A stretch of 38,942 bases of DNA from an uncultured Collinsella sp. (GTDB lineage: Bacteria > Actinomycetota > Coriobacteriia > Coriobacteriales > Coriobacteriaceae): contig CAUDZT010000013.1 in the NCBI GenBank assembly GCA_958453935.1, forward strand, positions 1 through 38,942. Reading direction: 5' to 3'. The notes under the pieces were generated by a model that was given only the letters and a program-made list of their open reading frames with translations, searched no databases and was not told where the DNA came from. The first letter of the stretch is position 1; every line of letters begins with the position of its first letter. A program made the translations under genes and the position numbers. Below are positions 26,588 to 34,617 of this stretch, in pieces.

Positions 26588-27940
26588 ATGGCATTCAACG
26601 ACTTGGTGGCCCAGAAAATAAAGGACTTTGAGCAACAAGGAGTTCCACGGGTCTTTGAGCGCGACCTTGATCTGGGAAACCCGCAGGAACCCAAGCGCGA
26701 CAACATCGTAAATCTGATTGTGGGAGCCCGTCGTTGTGGAAAGACGTATCGCCTGTATCAGGAGATGCAGCGGCTTCAGGGTCAAGGTATCGAGCTTGAC
26801 CGGATGCTTTATTTCAATTTTGAGGATGAGCGCTTGCGTCCGTATGAGCCGTCGCTGCTAGCGGACGTGCTCGATACATTCTATGCGCTATATCCTGCTG
26901 CTCGAACCGAGGGTGCCTACATTTTCTTCGATGAAATCCAGGAAATTCCCGAATGGGGTGCGTTTCTGCGGCGTGTGGTCGATACGGAGAAAGCGACCGT
27001 CTACGTGACGGGATCTTCTTCTAAGATGCTGTCCTCGGAACTTAAGAGCGAGTTCAGGGGCCGCTCTCTTGTGCGAGAGCTGTTTCCGTTGAGTTTTTCG
27101 GAATACGTCCGATATAAGACGGGGAGCGTTCCTGAGCCGGATGCACCCTTTTCATCGAGCGATGCAGCACTGCTTCGACATCATCTGATCGGATATCTTG
27201 AGCGGGGGGGATTCATCGCGACGCTAGAGCAGACGCCCGCGGACGCGATTCAGCTGCTACAGGAATATGCGTCGCGAACGGTCGCCATGGACGTCGTTGA
27301 GCGCTACGACATCAAGAACCCTCGTTTGGCTTCACTGTTCCTGACGCGGTGTATGGCATCTTCGGCACGAGAGCTGTCAGTGAACAAGGTGTACAACGAG
27401 TTCAAAAGCAGGCAGATACCCGTCAGTCGTAATTCGCTCGGCGACTTACTTGAGTATTACGAGGACGCCTACCTGTTGTTTTCGGTGCCGGAGTTCACGC
27501 GCTCACTTGCAAATAATGCGCGGTCCGCATCTAAAGTCTACGCTGTCGATCCTGCGATGTTCGGAGCATTCTCTCCCGCATCGGCATTTGATCAGGGCCA
27601 GAGGCTCGAGACTGCGGTGTTCAATGCGCTCAGAAGAAGGGCTCCAGCCGTGCGGTCCGGTTCGGTCTGCCGCCTGCTGATCAAAGAGAAGAATAAAAGC
27701 CATGAGGTGGACTTTGTGGCCGGGGATGCACTTCTCATGCAGGCTTATAGCCTGATTCAGGTGAGTGCGGATATGGCAAGCGAGAAAACGCGCGAGCGCG
27801 AAATTGCCGCGCTTGATGCCTCGATGGCCCAATTCGATCTTGGTGAGTCGACAATCGTTACCATGGATGAGCAGGCCGATATTCCATGCAAACACGGCGT
27901 GGTACATGCTGCGCCCGCATGGAAGTGGCTCCTTTCCTAA
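26588..27940 (+). CDS. AAA_14/DUF4143 ATPase
   Basis: A 450-residue ATPase of the widespread family with an N-terminal AAA_14 domain and C-terminal DUF4143. Walker A is GARRCGKT (46-53), Walker B is YIFFDEIQEIPEW with D115/E116, and the sensor-like VTGSSSKMLSSEL follows. The DUF4143 part holds LPFS-type FPLSFSEYV, then LLEYYEDAYLLFSV and a nuclease-like E-VDFVAG segment. Members are often found singly, vary between strains and have no settled function. Codon use is less biased and GC lower than in flanking operons, suggesting acquisition. TTGGAGA precedes the ATG by 3 nt. Confidence 0.9.
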   Translation: MAFNDLVAQKIKDFEQQGVPRVFERDLDLGNPQEPKRDNIVNLIVGARRCGKTYRLYQEMQRLQGQGIELDRMLYFNFEDERLRPYEPSLLADVLDTFYALYPAARTEGAYIFFDEIQEIPEWGAFLRRVVDTEKATVYVTGSSSKMLSSELKSEFRGRSLVRELFPLSFSEYVRYKTGSVPEPDAPFSSSDAALLRHHLIGYLERGGFIATLEQTPADAIQLLQEYASRTVAMDVVERYDIKNPRLASLFLTRCMASSARELSVNKVYNEFKSRQIPVSRNSLGDLLEYYEDAYLLFSVPEFTRSLANNARSASKVYAVDPAMFGAFSPASAFDQGQRLETAVFNALRRRAPAVRSGSVCRLLIKEKNKSHEVDFVAGDALLMQAYSLIQVSADMASEKTREREIAALDASMAQFDLGESTIVTMDEQADIPCKHGVVHAAPAWKWLLS

Positions 27941-27984
27941 TCGTCTATGGATTTGCGAGGCCAGGACTCAGGTGTCATGGTCCG

Positions 27985-29487
27985 CTAGTCCTGGGCTTTG
28001 ATGCTCGGCAGGAGAATCTGGGCGAGGTAGTCGGTCTCAAGTTTGGTCGCGGCGTCGGCTTTGCCGTCTTTGCCGACCAGTACGTTCTTGATCTGGCTAT
28101 ACGTATAGCGGTTGCCGGTCGTAAGCTCGACAAGCTCAATGGCCGTGTCCATGGGGTAGGTTGACACGGGATTCTGCGTCCGTCCGTTGATGGTCTGGGG
28201 CACCACGTACGGATAGATGGGGCCGCTGGCGTAGACGGTATAACCGTTGCCTAGGTTGGCCGCACCCAAAACTGTATCGCCCTCATCGGGCGTAAAGCTC
28301 TCGCCCTCGCGCACCGCGACGAGCGTCACAATCGGCGTATCGCTGTCGCCGGCAAGATAGATGCATAGCGTGCTGCCATTTTGCCAAGTCTCGACCTTGC
28401 CGTACCACTCGACGGGGATATCGAGCTGGTAGAGGTCGGTTGCCTTGTGACGGGCGTCGGCATCACGGGCCGCCTGTGCTTTTTGTGCGCTCACGGCATT
28501 GACGGCGGCGTCGCGCCGTGCGGTTGCCGCCTGCTGGAGCACCTTGGCGGTGGCGGCGGAGCTCGCGCCTCCCTCCTCGGCATATTTGGCGGCGGCATCG
28601 ATCTGGTCGTCGGTTACCGTGTCGGCCGAAGGCACCTTGAGCTTAAAGGCGGCCTGGCTGCTTAGGTCCTGTCCGTCGCTCTTGATCGTGACCTGCGCCT
28701 TGGTGGTCGGCACGGTATAGACGGTGCCGTCGGACGCGATGGGGGAGGCGGCAACGGAGAGCGTGTAGTCACCGGGCAGCAGTTTGATGCCACGGCCGTG
28801 CTCGTCAACATAGAGTGTTTCGCTCACAGAGGAGCCGTCAGAATCCTGACCGCTCACCTGTACGGGAATCTTGGAGCCGGTGGAACAGTCGAGTCCCGCG
28901 GCATGCACGCCAATCTGCACTGACATCATCGTGTGGGCATTGGCGGCGACAGCGGCAGCCTGCTCTTGCTGATATCCGTTCCAGGCTGCGTAGCCTGCGC
29001 CGCCGGCGACGAGCGCGACGGCCACAACGCCGGCAACCATCAGGTTGCGGCGCTTGGGCGACATCTTACGATGACGAACCTCGGCCTCGCGTGTCGAGGG
29101 AACGGACGGTAGGGGAATATCGCCCATGGCGATGGTCTCGTCCACGGCAGGTGCAGAGCCTAAGCCAGGGAGCTCGCGGGTCAGCGAATCTTCGGCCGGT
29201 AAGCCGTCGAGCAGGATGGTTTCCTCGCTCGTGTCGGATTCGGGCTGGTCGTCGGCCTCACATTCGGATTCCTCGTGCCCCGCCTCGTCTTCGGTGGGCG
29301 CGGCGCCATCGTCTTTTGCATCCTGATCATCGGGCTGCGCCTCGATTTCCGGCTCATCCTGCACATCAACGCTCGAATCGTCAAACGCAATCTCATCGAG
29401 TGAAATTCGGTCTAAGCTCTCCAAGGCCTCAGCGCAAGCTTCTGCATCTTGGGCCGCATCCTCTTGACCCATCGTCTCATCTTTCAT
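27985..29487 (-). CDS. Single-pass membrane protein with long acidic cytoplasmic N-terminus
   Basis: A 500-residue protein of unknown function. ATG 29487 follows GGGGGA by 3 nt; an ATG five codons later is an alternative. Residues 1-145 are extremely acidic (Asp/Glu-rich, with Thr motifs SEETILLDG and DETIAMGD). Basic KMSPKRRN precedes a membrane helix at ~149-169. The outer part has a beta domain (~185-285), an Ala-rich helical stretch (~290-350) and a C-terminal domain with VEWYGKVETWQNG and NGYTVYASGPIYPYVVPQ. The acidic Thr motifs look like phosphorylation or FHA-recognition sites; that is speculation. Convergent with the ATPase gene; a CCAGGACT...AGTCCTGG hairpin (27961-27994) spans the stop. 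Confidence 0.8.
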   Translation of the reverse strand: MKDETMGQEDAAQDAEACAEALESLDRISLDEIAFDDSSVDVQDEPEIEAQPDDQDAKDDGAAPTEDEAGHEESECEADDQPESDTSEETILLDGLPAEDSLTRELPGLGSAPAVDETIAMGDIPLPSVPSTREAEVRHRKMSPKRRNLMVAGVVAVALVAGGAGYAAWNGYQQEQAAAVAANAHTMMSVQIGVHAAGLDCSTGSKIPVQVSGQDSDGSSVSETLYVDEHGRGIKLLPGDYTLSVAASPIASDGTVYTVPTTKAQVTIKSDGQDLSSQAAFKLKVPSADTVTDDQIDAAAKYAEEGGASSAATAKVLQQAATARRDAAVNAVSAQKAQAARDADARHKATDLYQLDIPVEWYGKVETWQNGSTLCIYLAGDSDTPIVTLVAVREGESFTPDEGDTVLGAANLGNGYTVYASGPIYPYVVPQTINGRTQNPVSTYPMDTAIELVELTTGNRYTYSQIKNVLVGKDGKADAATKLETDYLAQILLPSIKAQD

Positions 29488-29618
29488 ATATCCCCCAAGC
29501 TCAATATCGGGACAACACTGTACCCAAAAACGGGACCCCATAGAGCCGCCGTATGATTTGAAATCCGATTTTATATATGCGCATGTTTTTGAATAGATGA
29601 ATAAGACGCAACGACAAA

Positions 29619-29655
29619 AGCCCCCGGAAAGCGAGTGAAACGCTTTCCGGGGGCT
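29619..29655 (-). terminator. Terminator of the DUF5692-like gene
   Basis: A perfect 15-bp stem (29619-29633 with 29641-29655, AGCCCCCGGAAAGCG / CGCTTTCCGGGGGCT) with TTTT on the minus strand. It lies ~70 nt beyond the stop codon. The rest of the gap up to 29487 is the upstream region of the acidic membrane protein gene (AT-rich CATATATAAAAT near 29575). Confidence 0.9.
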
Positions 29656-29723
29656 CTGCGAGACATTGGATTGAAAAACCTGGCGGGCGGGCCTATGCCC
29701 AAGCGCCAACAGCGACCAACATG

Positions 29724-30731
29724 TTACTCGGCGTGCGCGTAATCAACCTTGGCGCGGCGAGCGGTAGCCTTCTCCCAATCGCTGGTGCCCTCAAAGACGT
29801 CCTGCTTGTAGGGATTGCGGCCGAGCTTCTTGGCACGGTAGACGATGTAGATGATCGCGGCGACGTTGGCGACCAGCGCGGCGATCGAGACCGCGGTAGC
29901 GGCGCCGGGGTCGAGCGTGGAGTGGGTCACAAAGATGGACTCCTCCTGGAAGTACGGGAATACCTGGGCAAACATGCACCAAATAGCCAGCGTAAAGGCA
30001 CGGTTCTGGATCCAGCCGCCCTTGTTCCAGATAAAGGCGGCGACGGTGGGCGCCAGCAGCAGTGCAAAGCCGCAGAACCAGGAGTGGGTGGGCAAGCAGT
30101 TGTAGGTGTAGCAGAAGTTCCAGATATCGTAGGCGATGATGTAGACCCAGGTCATGTCGGGCCACAGCATGTCGGTCTTGTCCTCAGAGGCGTAGACACT
30201 CCACCAACCGGTCATGCAGAAGATGTTGATGATACCGGCGATGCCGTTGAACACGTTGTTCCAGCCGGCGAGCTGCGTGGCGCCCTCGGAGGTGACCCAG
30301 GTGGACTCGCCCAGGACAAAGAAGTGATAGGCGCTCTCAAAGTCGGACACGACGGCGATCATGATGTTGATGGCGACGATCACAAACGGCCACGCGCGGA
30401 ACCAATGCGCCTTGCCGATCTTGCCCCACTGGTACTTAATGGCAATGAAGCCCCAGCAACCGGCCAGCGCCGCGTATACCTTGGCGTAGTGGAACCAGCT
30501 GTTCTGGTACACATGGGTGGGGTTGGTGAGCGCCCACTCGGCACCCTGTGAGACGCCGATGGCGATAGCGACGCAGTAGATGGTCATGGCCAGCGGAGCC
30601 ACGCCAAAGATGATGGCCGCGCCCAGCTTGGTGCGGCGGCCGACCTCGTTGAGCACGATCAGGCCAATAAAGACCATGGCCCAGCCGGCCCAGTGGATAA
30701 GGGTATCGCTACCCCAAACATCGAACAGCAT
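29724..30731 (-). CDS. Multi-pass membrane protein, DUF5692-like
   Basis: A 335-residue, Trp/Tyr-rich membrane protein with about eight to nine hydrophobic segments and a short charged C-terminal tail. It resembles the DUF5692 family as I remember it; function is not established. Conserved-looking polar positions inside or next to membrane segments include H in SWFHYAKVYA, AHWFRAWPF, AYHFFVLGE, PTHSWFCG and FVTHSTLDPG, plus Cys in FCYTYNCLP. Such histidines could bind heme or a quinone, but I see no known motif. GAAAGGAGA lies 5 nt before the ATG. It follows the TetR gene by 63 nt on the same strand, probably as one transcript. Confidence 0.82.
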   Translation of the reverse strand: MLFDVWGSDTLIHWAGWAMVFIGLIVLNEVGRRTKLGAAIIFGVAPLAMTIYCVAIAIGVSQGAEWALTNPTHVYQNSWFHYAKVYAALAGCWGFIAIKYQWGKIGKAHWFRAWPFVIVAINIMIAVVSDFESAYHFFVLGESTWVTSEGATQLAGWNNVFNGIAGIINIFCMTGWWSVYASEDKTDMLWPDMTWVYIIAYDIWNFCYTYNCLPTHSWFCGFALLLAPTVAAFIWNKGGWIQNRAFTLAIWCMFAQVFPYFQEESIFVTHSTLDPGAATAVSIAALVANVAAIIYIVYRAKKLGRNPYKQDVFEGTSDWEKATARRAKVDYAHAE

Positions 30732-30794
30732 GCTGCTCTCCTTTCACACGCCCGCGGCCCCTCTTCTGATCGCGGGCAGTTTGGCCAAATGTCG

Positions 30795-31457
30795 TCAGTT
30801 CTGGGGCTTGCGCTCCGGATACTTGGCGGTATAGCCCTCGATGTGGAGTGTCGAGGCGATGATTTCCTTGACCGTCTCGTCGGGCACATCGGGGTGCGTG
30901 CGGATATACATCAGCAGACCCATGATGAGGGTGTAGAACGTCTCGTAGACATGGTCGATGCGTAGCTCATGATGGGCGACAAAATCCACCACGGTGGTAT
31001 CGCAGATATACTGCGCCACGCGCTGGACCACGTTGTGCAAAAAGCCGCCGTAGAGCGCGCCACTGCTCGAGGTGAGCGTGCTCGGCAGCTCGTGGCCGCT
31101 GGCGACCAGGCGCTTAAAGAGCGGGGCGACGGTGTCGAGCGCGCCTTCGATGTCGCCAACCGTGCGGCTAGCGTTCCAGTGCTCGAGCTCGGAGATAAAA
31201 CCGTCGATTGCCTCGTCCATGACGGCGGTGACGGCGGCGTCCATGTCGGCGAAGTAGTGGTAGAACAGCGAGCGCGTGCAGCCGGCTCGCTTGGTCACGG
31301 CCGATACCGATAGGTGGGACACGCCCAGCTCGGAGCTTACGGTGCGCACGGCATCGAGGATCTCGCGACGGCGTTCGTCGCCCGTCAGGCGCTTTGCCGC
31401 GCTATCGGATGCGGGGACGGCATCGACCACAGAGGTACCTGCTGTGTTGTTGCCCAT
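30795..31457 (-). CDS. TetR-family transcriptional regulator
   Basis: A 220-residue regulator. After a ~25-residue flexible start, residues ~27-75 are the TetR HTH (RREILDAVRTVSSELGVSHLSVSAVTKRAG-TRSLFYHYF). The remainder is a helical ligand/dimer domain. It is divergent from the oxidoreductase gene and upstream of the membrane protein gene. The shared gap contains two TTGAC-N5-GTCAA sites (31516-31553), so it most likely represses both transcripts and is released by a ligand not identifiable here. GAAAGGCGG precedes ATG 31457. Confidence 0.92.
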   Translation of the reverse strand: MGNNTAGTSVVDAVPASDSAAKRLTGDERRREILDAVRTVSSELGVSHLSVSAVTKRAGCTRSLFYHYFADMDAAVTAVMDEAIDGFISELEHWNASRTVGDIEGALDTVAPLFKRLVASGHELPSTLTSSSGALYGGFLHNVVQRVAQYICDTTVVDFVAHHELRIDHVYETFYTLIMGLLMYIRTHPDVPDETVKEIIASTLHIEGYTAKYPERKPQN

Positions 31458-31515
31458 GTTTTGCCGCCTTTCATCCTCTTTTGCCTGACCGTTCGCCTAA
31501 CAGTCTTGAATATTG

Positions 31516-31553
31516 TTGACGGTTCGTCAATACTATTTTTGACACAATGTCAA
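31516..31553. promoter_or_regulatory. Paired TTGAC-N5-GTCAA operators in the divergent promoter
   Basis: TTGAC-GGTTC-GTCAA is at 31516-31530 and TTGAC-ACAAT-GTCAA at 31539-31553. Arms and spacer lengths are identical, the spacers differ, and the centres are 23 nt apart (about two helical turns). This is typical of two TetR dimers binding one face of the DNA. The TTGAC half-sites can also serve as -35 boxes, so binding would block polymerase in both directions. Confidence 0.8.
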
Positions 31554-31645
31554 CAATGGCGGGTGAACGGCATGGGGGCATGCCCGGCCTGCAAAAAAGA
31601 GGGGCGCTGCGGTCTCGCCGGGCTGCGGCAAGAGAAGGGATAACC

Positions 31646-34423
31646 ATGATTCTCAACGGACCGGGGATTAGCTATACCGAGCCCGATATCGGCGCGGAGT
31701 TCGTGCCGCCGATACCGGAGCATCCGCGCGAGGCCATCGTCAAACTGTGTGAGCACTGCACCAACCGCCTGTTGCACCGCGACGAGCTGCTGGGCTACGA
31801 GTACTGGTCGTTTGCCGAGGCCGCAACCGACGAGCAGGCCGAAGTGCTCTGCAAGATGAAGATGCGCCGTCCCTATACGCTGCCCGAGATGGTCAAGCTC
31901 ACCGGCATGCCCGAGGCCCAGATCGAAAAAATGCTCGATGACATGAGCTACACGGGTCTGCTCGAGTACAACTGGGAAAACCCCGAGCGCGCCAAGCAGT
32001 GGGTGCTGCCCATGCTGGTGCCGGGTTCCGCCGAGTTCCTCAACATGCGCATGAGCCAGCTCGAGGAGCACCCGGTCTATGCCAAGTTCTTTGAGCAGGC
32101 GTCCAAGGGACCGCTGTCCAAGGCCACGCCGATGGTGCCGCCCGGTGGTGCCGGCATCGGCATGCATGTCATTCCGGTCGAGAAGGCCATCGATGCCGCG
32201 AGCACGTCGGTGCCGATCGAGCATATCGAGCATTGGCTCGACAAATACGATGGCAAATATGCCGCTAGCACCTGCAGCTGCCGTGCGAGCCGTCGCGTGA
32301 TGGGTGAGGGCTGCGCCGACGACCCCGCCGACTGGTGCATTGCCGTGGGCGATATGGCCGACTATGTGGTCGAGACCGACCGTGGCCATTACGTGACCCG
32401 CGACGAGGTTTACGACATTCTGCGCCAGGCCGAGGACAACGGCTTTGTGCACCAGATCACCAACATCGACGGCGAGAACAAGATCTTCGCCATCTGTAAC
32501 TGCAACGTCAACGTGTGCTACGCCCTGCGCACCTCGCAGCTGTTCAATACGCCCAACCTGTCGCGCTCTGCCTATGTCGCCAAGGTCGAGAAAGACAAGT
32601 GCGTGGCCTGCGGTCGCTGCGTTGAGGTATGCCCGGCCGGTGCCGCCAAGCTCGGCCAGAAGCTCTGCAGCAAAAAGGCTGGCGGACAGGTGCCCGAGTA
32701 TCCGCGCCAGGAGCTGCCCGATGCCACCAAGTGGGACCACACCAAGTGGTCGCCCAACTACCGCAACGACAACCGCATCGAGACGCATGAGTCCGGCACC
32801 GCGCCCTGCAAGACGGCCTGCCCCGCGCATGTCGCTGTTCAGGGCTATCTGAAGCTTGCGGCCCAGGGTCGCTATGACGAGGCCCCGGCACTCATCAAGC
32901 GCGAGAACCCGCTGCCCGCTATCTGCGGCCGTGTGTGCAACCGCCGCTGTGAGGATGCCTGCACCCGCGGTCGTGTGGACGCCGCCGTGGCTATCGACGA
33001 AGTCAAGAAGTTTATCGCCCAGCGCGATCTGGACGCTGCGACCCGCTACGTCCCGCCCGTGGTGACGCCGACGCGCGCTGGCGGCTTCGACCAGAAGATT
33101 GCCATCATCGGTGCCGGCCCGGCCGGTCTGTCCTGCGCTTTCTATCTTGCCGAGAAGGGCTACAAGCCCGTCGTGTTCGAGAAAAACGAGCGCCCGGGTG
33201 GCATGCTCACCTACGGCATTCCCAGCTTTAAGCTGCAGAAGGACGTTATCGAGGCCGAGGTCGAGATCATTCGCCTGATGGGTGCCGAGTTCCGCTATGG
33301 CGTGGAAGTCGGCCGTGACGTGACGCTCGATGAGCTGCGCACGCAGGGTTTTAAGGCCTTCTACGTGGCTATTGGCTGCCAGGGCGGCCGCCTTGCCGAC
33401 ATTCCGGGCGAGGACGCCGAGGGTGTGACCGTGGCCGTCGACTTTTTGCGCGAGGTCAACAGCGGCAAGATTGACGCGCTGCCCGGCCGCACCATCGTGG
33501 TGGGCGGCGGCAACGTGGCCATCGACGTTGCCCGCAACGCCTGCCGTCTGGGTTCCGAGCACGTTGAGATGTTCTGCCTGGAGAGCGAGGCCCAGATGCC
33601 TGCCAGCGAGGAGGAGCGTCGCGAGGCCATTGAGGACGGCGCGCACATTAGCTGCGGCTGGGGCCCCAAGGAGATTCACCTGGACGAGGCCGGTCGTGTG
33701 TGCGGTATCACCTTCAAGCGCTGCACGCGTGTCTTTGACGACGAGGGTCGTTTTGCGCCCGAGTATGACGAGAACGACTTGCGCCGTGTCGATGCCGACC
33801 GTGTCGTCATGTCGATTGGCCAGTCCATTGTGTGGGGCGACCTGCTGGCTGGCTCCAAGGTGGAGCTCGGCCGCGGCCAGGGTGCCCTTGCCGATCCGCA
33901 GACGTACCAGACCGCCGAGCCCGACATCTTTGTGGGCGGCGACGTCTACACTGGCCCCAGCTTTGCCATCGATGCCATTGCCGCCGGTCACGAGGCCGCG
34001 GTGTCCATCCATCGCTTTGTGCAGCCGGGCTCCACGCTCACCATCGGCCGCAACCAGCGCCGCTACACCGCGCTCGACCGCAACGACGTTGTGCTCGAGA
34101 GCTACGACAACGCGAGCCGCGAGGTTGCGCATGTGGACCGCGAACGCGAGAAGGCTGCGCCGTTTAGCGAGTATGTTGAGACCTTTACCGAGGAGCAGGT
34201 GCGCGCCGAGACCGCCCGCTGCCTGGGCTGCGGCGCCTCGATCGTCGACCCCAACAAGTGCATTGGCTGCGGCCTGTGCACCACCAAGTGCGCATTCGAC
34301 GCCATCCATCTTGATCGCGATCGCCCCGAGTGCTCCACGATGGTTAAATACGAGCAAAAGCTCCCAAGCCTGGGCAAGTACGCACTCAAGCGTGCCATTA
34401 AGATCAAATTCGGGAAGAAGTAA
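31646..34423 (+). CDS. Multidomain FAD/NAD(P) oxidoreductase with four Fe-S regions
   Basis: A 925-residue fusion. Residues ~1-160 include CEHC (35-38) and a helical, wHTH-like stretch (LPEMVKLTGMPEAQIEKML). Residues ~205-300 hold CSCR, C223, C231 and CNCNVNVC, a cluster-like Cys set. A ferredoxin cluster CVACGRCVEVCP lies at 319-330. Residues 385-480 match the GltD-type Fer4_20 domain (CKTACPAHV; CGRVCNRRCEDACTRG). FAD fold GAGPAGLSCAFYLAEKG is at 489-505; NAD(P) fold VVGGGNVAIDVARNACRLG at 618-636; GD-Y at 765-768. The C-terminus has CLGCG and CIGCGLCTTKC (872-882). ATG 31646 follows AGAAGGGA; an upstream ATG falls inside the operator. Likely a cytoplasmic electron-transfer hub; donor and acceptor unknown. 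Confidence 0.9.
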   Translation: MILNGPGISYTEPDIGAEFVPPIPEHPREAIVKLCEHCTNRLLHRDELLGYEYWSFAEAATDEQAEVLCKMKMRRPYTLPEMVKLTGMPEAQIEKMLDDMSYTGLLEYNWENPERAKQWVLPMLVPGSAEFLNMRMSQLEEHPVYAKFFEQASKGPLSKATPMVPPGGAGIGMHVIPVEKAIDAASTSVPIEHIEHWLDKYDGKYAASTCSCRASRRVMGEGCADDPADWCIAVGDMADYVVETDRGHYVTRDEVYDILRQAEDNGFVHQITNIDGENKIFAICNCNVNVCYALRTSQLFNTPNLSRSAYVAKVEKDKCVACGRCVEVCPAGAAKLGQKLCSKKAGGQVPEYPRQELPDATKWDHTKWSPNYRNDNRIETHESGTAPCKTACPAHVAVQGYLKLAAQGRYDEAPALIKRENPLPAICGRVCNRRCEDACTRGRVDAAVAIDEVKKFIAQRDLDAATRYVPPVVTPTRAGGFDQKIAIIGAGPAGLSCAFYLAEKGYKPVVFEKNERPGGMLTYGIPSFKLQKDVIEAEVEIIRLMGAEFRYGVEVGRDVTLDELRTQGFKAFYVAIGCQGGRLADIPGEDAEGVTVAVDFLREVNSGKIDALPGRTIVVGGGNVAIDVARNACRLGSEHVEMFCLESEAQMPASEEERREAIEDGAHISCGWGPKEIHLDEAGRVCGITFKRCTRVFDDEGRFAPEYDENDLRRVDADRVVMSIGQSIVWGDLLAGSKVELGRGQGALADPQTYQTAEPDIFVGGDVYTGPSFAIDAIAAGHEAAVSIHRFVQPGSTLTIGRNQRRYTALDRNDVVLESYDNASREVAHVDREREKAAPFSEYVETFTEEQVRAETARCLGCGASIVDPNKCIGCGLCTTKCAFDAIHLDRDRPECSTMVKYEQKLPSLGKYALKRAIKIKFGKK

Positions 34424-34617
34424 GAAACGCAACAAGCAGGAGAACGGCGCAGAGAGCGGTTGGACAGCGAGCGAGTCCCAGGCGTGGCGAGGTGCCTTGA
34501 AAGAGGAGGGCATAGGGCTTTTGCCCATGCCCGACGATTGAAAGGCAGATCGCCCGTCTGGGGCTCGCGCAGCGTCAAGCCGACCGCCGTTCGGTAGAAC
34601 GGCGGAAGGAATTAAAA
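34424..34617 (+). promoter_or_regulatory. hypA upstream region with two hairpins
   Basis: GGGCATAGGGC-TTTT-GCCCATGCCC (34509-34533, one bulged A) is a stable hairpin without a T-run. CCGCCGTTC-GGTA-GAACGGCGG (34584-34605) is a perfect 9-bp stem ending 12 nt before the hypA start, and closely resembles the palindrome before dnaJ (17054-17074). No gene is convincing in this stretch. Confidence 0.55.

Noticed and set aside
31550..34528. A 992-codon open frame antisense to the oxidoreductase
   Set aside because: Same cause: biased GC-rich codons remove stop codons on the other strand. The sense frame has clear FAD and ferredoxin motifs.
34438..34541. A short frame ending KEEGIGLLPMPDD between the oxidoreductase and hypA
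   Set aside because: No SD or start codon of its own; it is the tail of an out-of-frame reading through the oxidoreductase and overlaps a hairpin.
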